A DNA stretch of 13,470 nt from JALHMQ01 sp020248785 (GTDB lineage Bacteria > Pseudomonadota > Gammaproteobacteria > Burkholderiales > Burkholderiaceae_F): contig JBKDNL010000161.1 in the NCBI GenBank assembly GCA_046343415.1, positions 1 through 13,470 on the forward strand. Direction: 5' to 3'. The notes under the pieces are model-generated. The model was not told the origin of the DNA, searched no databases, and saw only the letters and a program-made list of their open reading frames with translations. Made by a program: the position numbers and the translations under genes. This document shows positions 5,743-12,316 of this stretch, one piece after another (position 1 is the stretch's first letter; each line of letters opens with the position of its first letter).

Positions 5743-7569
5743 ATGAAGCTCGACCTCGTCCACGAATACCCAGCAGTGCAACGCGCCGCGGCCGGTGCAC
5801 GCGCGCGCGACACGCTGCGGCTGGGCGATCTGTTGGCTGCGCAGGGCGTCATCACGGCGGCGCAGCTGCAAGTGGCGCTGGCGGAGCAGAAGCGCAGCGG
5901 CCGACGGCTGGGCCGCATCCTGATCGAAGACGGCATCGCGACCGAGCAATCGATCGCCAGCGCGCTGGCGCAGCAGCTGCGCCTGCCGTTTGTCGACCTC
6001 ACGCTCGACCTGATTGACCTGCCCACGGCCAAGCTGCTCACCGAGACGCAGGCGCGCCGCTATCGCGCGCTGCCGATCTCGCAACTGAGCGGCGTGGTGC
6101 GGCTGGCGGTGGCTGACCCGACCGACTTTCAGTCGCTCGATGACGTGGAGCGGTTGATCGGCCGCGAGATCAAGCCGGTGGTGGTGACCGAGACGCGGCT
6201 GAGTGCCGCACTCGACCGCCTGCACGTGAAGAACGACGAGATCCTGGGCCTGGCCAAGGAGCTCGAGCTCGAAATGCGCGCCGAGTTCACCAACGCCGCG
6301 CCGGCGCCGGCCTCGGCCAATGCGCAGGTGGATGAGGCGCCGGTGGCCAAGCTGCTGGCCTCGCTGTTCGAGGACGCGCTGCGCGGGCGCGCCTCGGACA
6401 TCCACGTGGAGCCGCAGGAGCGCAAGCTGCAGATCCGCTTTCGGGTGGACGGCGCGCTGATGCTGCACACCGAGGCCGAAAGCCGCATTGCACCGGCCGT
6501 GGTGCAGCGCCTGAAGTTGATGGCCGGGCTCGATATTGCCGAGCGCCGCCTGCCGCAGGACGGCCGCTTCAATGCCAAGGTGCGCGGCCAGTCGGTCGAC
6601 ATCCGCATCTCCACCATGCCGACGCAATATGGCGAGTCGGCCGTACTGCGTCTGCTGTCGCAGAACTCGCAGTTCCTAGCGCTCGACAAGCTCGGCATGC
6701 CCGCGGGTGTTGCCAGCCGCGTGCGCGAGTTTGTGCAGCAGGCGCAGGGCATGCTGCTGGTCACCGGCCCCACCGGCTCTGGCAAGACGACCACCCTTTA
6801 TGGCGCGCTGGCGACCATCAACTCACCACAAAACAAGATCATCACGGTGGAGGACCCGGTCGAATACCGCCTGCCGGGCATCAACCAGGTGCAGGTCAAC
6901 GAGAAGATTGGGCTGAGCTTTGCCACGGTGCTGCGCTCCACGCTGCGTCAGGACCCGGACATCGTGCTGGTGGGCGAAATGCGCGACCGCGAGACGGTGG
7001 ACACAGGCCTGCGTGCCGCCATGACCGGCCACATGGTGCTCTCGACCCTGCATACCAACGATGCAGCCTCCACGCCGACCCGCCTGCTCGACATGGGCGC
7101 GCCGCGCTATCTGGTGGCCACCTCGCTGCGCCTGGTGCTGGCGCAGCGCCTGGTGCGCGCCGTCTGCACCGAGTGCGCGCAGCCGCACGCGCCCACGCCG
7201 CAAGAGAGCGCACTGCTCAACTCGGTCGTGCCCGGTGCCGGCTTCAGCGGCCTGCGCCATGGCATGGGCTGCGCCAATTGCAACGGCTCCGGCTACGCCG
7301 GCCGGCTGGGCGTGTACGAACTGCTCGAGATGACACCCGAGGTCGTCACCGCGCTGGCCAGCGAAGACACCGTGGCCTACATGAGTGCGGCGCGCAAGCA
7401 GATCGGCGAGCTTTCTCTGGCGCGCCATGTGTGCGATCTCGCACTCGCGGGCAAGACAACGCCGCGCGAGGCGATGCGGCTGATCGGCACCGTTGGTGAG
7501 ATTGACGAAAATGCCGAGCCCGCTGAAACGGCCGACGTCGACCCACAGAGCAAGCCGCTGGCACCCTGA
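5743..7569 (+). CDS. mshE: MSHA pilus assembly ATPase MshE with c-di-GMP-binding MshEN domain
   Basis: A GspE/PilB-type AAA+ secretion ATPase that powers pilus extension at the inner membrane. ATG 5743 gives 608 residues; the frame extends to a TTG at 5659 but those residues are not conserved-looking. The MshEN domain has two 24-residue c-di-GMP motifs, residues 26-49 (RLGDLLAAQG...) and 55-78 (RLGRILIEDG...), separated by the canonical five residues (KRSGR). The C-terminal ATPase shows Walker A GPTGSGKT (342-349), the Asp box and Walker B in RQDPDIVLVGEMRD (402-415), the His box TGHMVLSTLHTND (428-440), and two zinc-type cysteine pairs, CTEC (475-478) and CANC (510-513). It is the first gene of a plus-strand cluster, and mshG starts 38 bases after it. 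The family is certain; mshE rather than gspE/pilB rests on MshEN plus the mshA-D-O-P context. Confidence 0.92.
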   Translation: MKLDLVHEYPAVQRAAAGARARDTLRLGDLLAAQGVITAAQLQVALAEQKRSGRRLGRILIEDGIATEQSIASALAQQLRLPFVDLTLDLIDLPTAKLLTETQARRYRALPISQLSGVVRLAVADPTDFQSLDDVERLIGREIKPVVVTETRLSAALDRLHVKNDEILGLAKELELEMRAEFTNAAPAPASANAQVDEAPVAKLLASLFEDALRGRASDIHVEPQERKLQIRFRVDGALMLHTEAESRIAPAVVQRLKLMAGLDIAERRLPQDGRFNAKVRGQSVDIRISTMPTQYGESAVLRLLSQNSQFLALDKLGMPAGVASRVREFVQQAQGMLLVTGPTGSGKTTTLYGALATINSPQNKIITVEDPVEYRLPGINQVQVNEKIGLSFATVLRSTLRQDPDIVLVGEMRDRETVDTGLRAAMTGHMVLSTLHTNDAASTPTRLLDMGAPRYLVATSLRLVLAQRLVRAVCTECAQPHAPTPQESALLNSVVPGAGFSGLRHGMGCANCNGSGYAGRLGVYELLEMTPEVVTALASEDTVAYMSAARKQIGELSLARHVCDLALAGKTTPREAMRLIGTVGEIDENAEPAETADVDPQSKPLAP

Positions 7570-7607
7570 GCATGGCTGCCGCACGCCACCGCATCGCGGA
7601 GCACTGA

Positions 7608-8825
7608 GTGCCGCAGTTCGCCTACACCGCGCGTGATGCCGGCGGTGCGCGCATCGACGGCGTGCTCGAAAGCAACGACACCAACGCGCTGGCCGAGACG
7701 CTGACGGCGCAGGGCCTGCTGCTGATCCGTGCCGAGCCGCACATGTCGGGCGCGGCGGCGGGCTCGCTCAAGCGGCTGTTCGAGCCGCCGGTCGGACTGC
7801 TCGACATGTATCTCTTTTGCCGCCAGATGGCCACGCTGCTCAAGGCCGGCGTGCCGCTGCTGCGCGCGCTCAAAGGGCTGGAAGAATCGAGCACCAACGG
7901 CCGCTTCACGCGCATCCTGGCAGCACTGCGGGAGCAGCTCGAGGCCGGGCGCGAGCTGTCGGCCTCGCTGCGGCAGCAGCCGCTGTTCAACGACTACGTC
8001 ATCAACATGGTGCGCGTGGGCGAGACCACGGGCCGGCTGCCGGAAGTGTTCCGCGGCCTGGCGGTTCAGCTGGCCTTCGAGCGCGACAACCGCGCCGCCG
8101 TACGAAGCGCGCTGCGCTACCCGGCCTTTGTGATTGCTACCGCGCTGGCGGCGCTGGTCGCGGTGAATCTGTTCGTGATCCCGTCCTTTGCCAAGGTCTA
8201 CAAGAGCATGAAGGCGGAGCTGCCTGCCATTACCAAGGTGCTGGTGGCGATCTCCGATGCGATGGTCAACTACTGGCCGGTGCTGCCGCTGGGCGGGGGG
8301 CTGCTGGTGGCCGGCGTCATCAGCGCGCTGCGCCGGCCTGCCGGCCGGCGCGTGTGGGACAGCCTGCAGCTGCGGCTGCCAATCATCGGCAGCCTGGTGC
8401 GAAAAGCGTCGCTGGCGCGCTTTACCAAGAGCTTCGGCCTGGCGCTGGACGCTGGCGTGCCGGTCGTGCTGGCGCTCGATGTGGCCAACGGCACCACCGG
8501 CAACATCTGGCTGTCCGAGCGCATTGCCAACATGAAGCTGGCCGCCGAGCGCGGCGAGTCACTGGCACGCTCAGCGCGCGCCACCGGGGTCTTCACGCCG
8601 ACCATCCTGCAGATGATCGCGGTGGGCGAGGAGACGGGCTCGCTGGGCGAGATGATGAACGAAGTCGCCGATCACTATCAGCGCGAGGTCGACCACGCCG
8701 TCAAGGACCTGGCCGCCAAGATCGAGCCGCTGATGATTCTCGTTCTGGGTGGCGCGATCCTCGTGTTTGCTCTGGGCGTGTTCCTGCCGCTGTGGGACCT
8801 ATCGCGCTTGGCCTTGCGTCGCTGA
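7608..8825 (+). CDS. mshG: MSHA inner-membrane platform protein MshG (GspF/PilC family)
   Basis: A 405-residue polytopic protein of the GspF/PilC family, which couples the cytoplasmic ATPase to pilin assembly. The start is GTG 7608: GGAG (7598-7601) lies 6 bases upstream and an in-frame TGA sits directly before it. Two GspF domains are visible, about residues 68-193 (starting FCRQMATLLKAGVPLL) and 272-394 (FTKSFGLALDAGVPVV), each with the VGEETG-type motif (VGETTGRL at 137-144, VGEETGSLGEMM at 339-350). Hydrophobic segments fall near residues 172-194, 222-240 and 373-396. It lies immediately downstream of mshE and upstream of the pilins, as in Vibrio MSHA loci apart from the absent mshF and mshB. 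Confidence 0.92.
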   Translation: MPQFAYTARDAGGARIDGVLESNDTNALAETLTAQGLLLIRAEPHMSGAAAGSLKRLFEPPVGLLDMYLFCRQMATLLKAGVPLLRALKGLEESSTNGRFTRILAALREQLEAGRELSASLRQQPLFNDYVINMVRVGETTGRLPEVFRGLAVQLAFERDNRAAVRSALRYPAFVIATALAALVAVNLFVIPSFAKVYKSMKAELPAITKVLVAISDAMVNYWPVLPLGGGLLVAGVISALRRPAGRRVWDSLQLRLPIIGSLVRKASLARFTKSFGLALDAGVPVVLALDVANGTTGNIWLSERIANMKLAAERGESLARSARATGVFTPTILQMIAVGEETGSLGEMMNEVADHYQREVDHAVKDLAAKIEPLMILVLGGAILVFALGVFLPLWDLSRLALRR

Positions 8826-8980
8826 AGAACCAGGCCGCGCGTCGATTTGGACGATCAAGGCACCGATTCTTGGCGCATCACGCCGCCTCATGGCCGCTCA
8901 CACTGGGTCGATAACAAGGCAAGGGACCGGCCGCGACCGGCCAGTCAACGAAAACGGCGCTGCCGCCGGAAGGACGTGTC

Positions 8981-9499
8981 ATGCAGAACTTCGTGCGCGA
9001 GAAGAACAAGCTCAAGCGTGAGGCCGGCTTTACCCTGGTTGAGCTGGTGATCGTGATTCTCATCCTCGGCATTCTCTCGGCCGTGGCGCTGCCACGTTTC
9101 ATCGACCTGGGCTCGGACGCGCGCCGCGCCAAGGCCGAGGCGATCGGCGGCTCGGTGCGCGCCGCGGCCCAGATCTCGCGCGCCGCCGCCTTGGTGCGCA
9201 ATGCAGTGGCCGCCACTGACAACACCGCACAGAGCGAAGTGGTGATGGACGGCCTCACCGTGCAGACCCATCTCGGCTATCCCGAGGCCACGGCTGCCGG
9301 CATCGTCGCGGCCGCCGGCATTGACGTGACGCGCGACAAGGTGACACTCAGTGGCGGCGGCACCGGCGACAACCAGGCTTTGACCATCGGCATCAACAGC
9401 GCCTCGGGTGCGTGCAACATCGTCTACACGTCGGCCATCGCTGGCGTTGGTGGCGCGGTCACGGCGCCGACGGTCGCACTGAACGTGGACGGTTGCTGA
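8981..9499 (+). CDS. mshA: Major MSHA-type type IV pilin MshA
   Basis: A 172-residue class III prepilin, the likely main fibre subunit. GGAAGG (8968-8973), 7 bases before the ATG, is a strong ribosome-binding site, fitting high expression. The 16-residue basic leader ends at Gly16, and the mature protein begins FTLVELVIVILILGILSAVA with Glu at position 5, ready for prepilin peptidase cleavage and methylation. The globular domain contains HLGYPEATAAGIVAAAG, resembling the YGYPAAT region of Vibrio MshA. Cys145 and the C-terminal Cys172 probably form the D-region disulfide. A 155-base gap separates it from mshG, and a hairpin followed by TTT lies just past its stop. The pilin call is certain; MshA identity rests on sequence likeness and neighbours. 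Confidence 0.9.
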   Translation: MQNFVREKNKLKREAGFTLVELVIVILILGILSAVALPRFIDLGSDARRAKAEAIGGSVRAAAQISRAAALVRNAVAATDNTAQSEVVMDGLTVQTHLGYPEATAAGIVAAAGIDVTRDKVTLSGGGTGDNQALTIGINSASGACNIVYTSAIAGVGGAVTAPTVALNVDGC

Positions 9500-9527
9500 G
9501 AGCACAGCCAACCGCCGCAATCTGATC

Positions 9528-9554
9528 GGGCCGCCCAGTGCGCTGTGGCGGCCC
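9528..9554 (+). terminator. Hairpin after mshA, probable terminator or attenuator
   Basis: An 8-bp GGGCCGCC/GGCGGCCC stem (9528-9535, 9547-9554) extends inward with CAG/CTG past a one-base bulge, around a TGCG loop. TTTG follows. It starts 29 bases after the mshA stop. The short T-run suggests partial rather than complete termination, which would leave mshA in excess over the minor pilins downstream. Confidence 0.6.
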
Positions 9555-9595
9555 TTTGCATTGATGGTCCCGCACAACACTCCTCACCCGTCAAC

Positions 9596-9715
9596 GCGCC
9601 GCTCGCTGGGTCGCTTGACGGGTCGCTTGACGGGTTGCTTGACGGGTCGCTTGACGGGTTGCTTGACCGGCCGCTCTATGGGTCGCTCACCGCGCCGCTC
9701 GCCGTGTGGCTCAAT
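9596..9715 (+). repeat. 12-bp tandem array upstream of the mshC prepilin motif
   Basis: Ten 12-base units in register. The central five (9608-9667) are GGGTCGCTTGAC or GGGTTGCTTGAC. The flanking units are degenerate (for example GCGCCGCTCGCT at 9596-9607 and GGGTCGCTCACC at 9680-9691). The unit length is a multiple of three, and in the mshC frame it encodes GRLT/GCLT repeats without stops. No inverted copy was seen. Confidence 0.85.
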
Positions 9716-10220
9716 GCACAGCTCATTGCCGCGCTCAGCGCGCCCGCCCGCAGGCCCTGCGGCCGCCGTGCGCGGCTTCACGCTGGTCGAACTCGTGATC
9801 GTGATCCTGCTCGTGGCCGTGTTGTCGTTCACGGCGCTGCCGCGACTGATGGAGCGAGACGATGCACTGGCACAAGGCTTTGCCGAGCAGGTCGCCGCCA
9901 CGCTGCGCTGGGCGCAGAAGACGGCGGTGGCGCAGAGACGCCTGGTGTACGTGAACATCGACGCGGCGGCCGGCCGTGTGCGCGCCTGCTTTGATGCGGC
10001 CATCACTTGCGCGCAGCCACTGGCCGCACCCGACCTTGGCACGCTCGACATCAGCGCGCCGGCACGCGTGGCGCTCACCAGTGCGGTGAGTCAGTTCAGC
10101 ATCGACGCACTGGGACGGCCATCGCTGGCCGCCAACCTGGAGCTGCGCGCCACCACCGCCGCCGGCCTGGCGTTCGCGGTCATCGTCGAACAGGACTCGG
10201 GCTATGTACGCCGGCCCTGA
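9714..10220 (+). CDS. mshC: Minor pseudopilin, MshC-like (GspH/FimT type)
   Basis: A minor prepilin with the cleavage motif RGFTLVELVIVILLVAVLSF. After cleavage it has Glu at +5, a hydrophobic helix, then a GspH/FimT-like beta domain (TLRWAQKTAVAQRRLVYVNI). The start is unsure. ATG 9714 gives 168 residues and a 20-residue leader. GTG 9768 gives a 3-residue leader, too short for this family. The frame is open upstream to ATG 9564 through the 12-bp repeat array, which would make a leader of about 70 residues full of GRLT units. None of these starts has a good ribosome-binding site. Two cysteines (RACFDAAITCAQP) may pair. The stop at 10218-10220 overlaps the mshD start by 17 bases. The position after mshA and before mshD supports mshC. 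Confidence 0.8.
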   Translation: MHSSLPRSARPPAGPAAAVRGFTLVELVIVILLVAVLSFTALPRLMERDDALAQGFAEQVAATLRWAQKTAVAQRRLVYVNIDAAAGRVRACFDAAITCAQPLAAPDLGTLDISAPARVALTSAVSQFSIDALGRPSLAANLELRATTAAGLAFAVIVEQDSGYVRRP

Positions 10221-10734
10221 TCCCGCGCGCCACGGCACCACCGCGGGCGGAGCCGGCCAGCGCGGCGCCACGCTCATCGAAGTGGTGCTGTTCATCGTGA
10301 TCGTGTCGATCGCGCTGACCTCGGTCGTCAATCTGCTCGCCGTCTCGGCACTGCGCAGCAGCGACCCCGTGCTGACGCGCCAGTCGCTCGCCATTGCCGA
10401 GTCGCTGCTGCAAGAAATCCTGAGCCAGCCCGCCGGCAGCACGGACCCGGACGGCGGCGCCGACACGCTCGGCCCCGAAGCAGGCGAGACGCGCACCTCG
10501 CCCACGCTGCCGTTTGACAACATCAACGACTACGACGGCTACAGCATGACGGGCGTGGTCAACGCCGACGGCAGCACCGTGCCCGGCCTGTCCGCGTACA
10601 GCGCCAGCGTGAGCGTGCGCGCCCAAGGCTTCGACGGCCTGCCATCCAATGGTGGCTGGCTGGTGACGGTGACGGTCACCGCCCCGGACGGTTCGACGCT
10701 CGCGCTCAGCGGCTTCAAGGCGAGGCTGCAATGA
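10204..10734 (+). CDS. mshD: Minor prepilin MshD (GspI/PilV-like)
   Basis: A 176-residue minor prepilin. The leader MYAGPDPARHGTTAGGAGQR ends at Gly21, followed by ATLIEVVLFIVIVSIALTSV with Glu at +5. Downstream, LRSSDPVLTRQSLAIAESLLQEI closely resembles the SADP...RQALAIAE signature I associate with MshD, and FDNINDYDGY is also typical of these minor pilins. AGGA at 10192-10195 precedes the ATG by 8 bases. The start overlaps the end of mshC, and the stop forms an ATGA overlap with mshO, so translation is likely coupled. Minor pilins of this type are thought to prime or cap the fibre. Confidence 0.85.
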   Translation: MYAGPDPARHGTTAGGAGQRGATLIEVVLFIVIVSIALTSVVNLLAVSALRSSDPVLTRQSLAIAESLLQEILSQPAGSTDPDGGADTLGPEAGETRTSPTLPFDNINDYDGYSMTGVVNADGSTVPGLSAYSASVSVRAQGFDGLPSNGGWLVTVTVTAPDGSTLALSGFKARLQ

Positions 10735-11690
10735 CAGGATTGAGGATTGAGCTTGGACGATTGAGTCGTGCCGCGCCTGCGCCTGCTGGAAGCGAAGTCA
10801 CTTGGGCTGCGCAGCGCGAGGACGGTCGTCGCCGGTGCTCCACTCAAGCCTCAATCCTCAGTCCTCAATCCCAAAATGGCTTCACCTTGGTCGAGCTGGT
10901 GATCGTCATCGCCATGCTCGGCATCCTGGGTGCGACCGTGGCGGTGTTCATCGGGGGGCCGGTGCGCGCCTACTTCGACACCATTGCGCGCGCGCAACTC
11001 ACCGATGCTGCCGACACCACCTTGCGCCGGCTCACACGCGAGCTGCAGGGCGCGCTGCCAAACTCGGTGCGGGTGAGCACGAGCGGCGGCACCACGTTCC
11101 TCGAGCTGGTGCCGGTGCTCGACGCGGGGCGGTATCGGGCCGCCGCTTCCAGCGGCGCGGAGGTGACTGGCACCGACACGCTCGACGTCGCCGACCCACT
11201 CGATACGCAGTTTCAGGTGCTGGGTCGCCCGGTGACCGTTCCCGCGAATGCGCAGCTCGTTATCTACAACCTCGGCTTTGCGCCGTTTGATGTGTACGAG
11301 GGCAGCAACCGCCGCAGTGTCACCACAGCAGCGGGCACGGCGTCCACCCTCGCCTTCGCCGCCGCCGACGCCTGGCCAGCGGAGTCGCCCGAGCGCCGCT
11401 TCTTCATCGTGCGCACACCGGTCACCTACGCCTGCACGCCTGGCGCCAACGGCAGCGGGCGGCTGCAGCGCATCGAGGGCTACGCGCTCAGCGCGGTCCA
11501 GCCCACCAACCTGAACGCCGCACCCCTGGCCGGCGCCACCCGCAGCCTGGTGCTCGACAACGTGAGCGCCTGCATCTTCAGCCTCGGCCCCGTGCTCGCC
11601 AACAGCAATGGCGTGGCGCTGACGCTCACCGTCGGTACCACCGAAACCACCTCGGTTTACGCGCAGGTGTTCCTGCCCAATTCGCCATGA
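10731..11690 (+). CDS. mshO: Minor prepilin MshO (GspJ/PilW-like) with a ~50-residue leader
   Basis: A 319-residue protein. The mature part begins after Gly50 with FTLVELVIVIAMLGILGATV. It continues IGGPVRAYFDTIARAQLTDAADTTLRRLTRELQGALPNSVRV, the region by which I recognise MshO. GAGG (10722-10725) is 5 bases before the ATG, and the ATG overlaps the mshD stop (ATGA), so this start is well supported. Between it and the prepilin motif the only other possible start codons in frame are two TTGs, at codons 4 and 11. The unusually long leader is explained by a heptamer-arm inverted repeat element (10738-10870) lying entirely inside it. Two cysteines (VTYACTPG, NVSACIFS) could form a disulfide. The stop overlaps the mshP ATG. 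Confidence 0.87.
   Translation: MTGLRIELGRLSRAAPAPAGSEVTWAAQREDGRRRCSTQASILSPQSQNGFTLVELVIVIAMLGILGATVAVFIGGPVRAYFDTIARAQLTDAADTTLRRLTRELQGALPNSVRVSTSGGTTFLELVPVLDAGRYRAAASSGAEVTGTDTLDVADPLDTQFQVLGRPVTVPANAQLVIYNLGFAPFDVYEGSNRRSVTTAAGTASTLAFAAADAWPAESPERRFFIVRTPVTYACTPGANGSGRLQRIEGYALSAVQPTNLNAAPLAGATRSLVLDNVSACIFSLGPVLANSNGVALTLTVGTTETTSVYAQVFLPNSP
10738..10870. repeat. Heptamer-arm inverted repeat element 2 (mshO leader)
   Basis: The left arm (10738-10765) is GATTGAG, GATTGAG, CTTGGAC, GATTGAG. The right arm (10843-10870) is CTCAAGC, CTCAATC, CTCAGTC, CTCAATC. Both are exactly four heptamers. The 77-base loop contains TTGGGCTGCGC and GACGGTCGTCGC, related to the loop core of the other two elements. 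It begins 7 bases into mshO and is read through in frame. Confidence 0.85.
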
Positions 11691-12316
11691 GACGGATTCT
11701 GGATTCTGGATTCGTGATTCAAAGGCGGCGCGCGTGCGTGCGCAGCCTGGGCTCCGCGACGAGCGGTCGCCACGACCTCAGCTATCTGGCGTCGTCTTTC
11801 CCGGAATCGAGAATCCGGAATCCCGAGTCCGGTCAGACGGGCTTCGCCTTCATCACGGCCATTTTCCTTCTCGTGGTGATGGCGGCCTTCGCCGGCTTTG
11901 CGGTCAACTTCACGATGGGCGCGCAGGCCACCACGGCGGTGGCTGTGCAGGGCGTGCGGGCGCACGCGACGGCGCAGGCGGGGGTGCAATGGGCCACCTT
12001 CACGCTACTCGATCCGCAGAACACCCTGGGCCCGGCCGATTCGCCACGCAACTGCTTCGCCGCGCCGACCACGCTCGCCCTGCCCGCCGAGTTCGCCGCT
12101 TTCACCGTCCGGGTCGACTGCTCCCGCTTCCCGGCCTGGAGCGCCGTGCCCAACTACCACGAAGAGGGCGTGCAGCGGGTTGCGCAGTACGTGGTGACGG
12201 TGACCGCCTCCAGCGGCTCCCCCGGCGGGATCGACTACGTCGAGCGCCAGATTGAAGGGCGAATCGAGGTCTGCAAGGACCCCAGCGCCCCCGCGCCGTC
12301 GTACGCCTGCCGCTAG
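11687..12316 (+). CDS. mshP: MSHA biogenesis protein MshP (PilX-like) with a ~50-residue leader
   Basis: A 209-residue protein. The ATG overlaps the mshO stop (ATGA); no ribosome-binding site is seen, so translational coupling is likely. The hydrophobic N-terminal helix of the mature protein starts after Gly52: FAFITAIFLLVVMAAFAGFA. It lacks Glu at +5 (Thr instead), as in PilX/GspK-like proteins. Next comes a segment rich in small residues, VRAHATAQAGVQWATFTLL, which resembles the AFNAAQSGVDWG region of Vibrio MshP. The C-terminus is RIEVCKDPSAPAPSYACR. The leader is long because a heptamer-arm element (11695-11829) fills it. A decayed copy of the 3' end lies about 345 bases downstream. Confidence 0.8.
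   Translation: MRRILDSGFVIQRRRACVRSLGSATSGRHDLSYLASSFPESRIRNPESGQTGFAFITAIFLLVVMAAFAGFAVNFTMGAQATTAVAVQGVRAHATAQAGVQWATFTLLDPQNTLGPADSPRNCFAAPTTLALPAEFAAFTVRVDCSRFPAWSAVPNYHEEGVQRVAQYVVTVTASSGSPGGIDYVERQIEGRIEVCKDPSAPAPSYACR
11695..11829. repeat. Heptamer-arm inverted repeat element 3 (mshP leader)
   Basis: The left arm (11695-11722) is GATTCTG, GATTCTG, GATTCGT, GATTCAA. The right arm (11802-11829) is CGGAATC, GAGAATC, CGGAATC, CCGAGTC. Each is four heptamers. The 79-base loop contains GGCTC then GACGAGCGGTCGC (11750-11770), nearly the same as the loop core of element 1. The element begins 9 bases into mshP. Confidence 0.85.

Noticed and set aside
5713..7584. Long minus-strand frames opposite mshE (5713-6627, 6823-7584)
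   Set aside because: They are GC-skew shadows of mshE, with low-complexity composition and no family resemblance.
7572..7607. An 11-codon frame (MAAARHRIAEH) filling the mshE-mshG gap and ending directly before the mshG GTG
   Set aside because: It has no ribosome-binding site or conservation evidence and is in frame with mshG. The TGA next to GTG is suggestive of coupling but could be chance.
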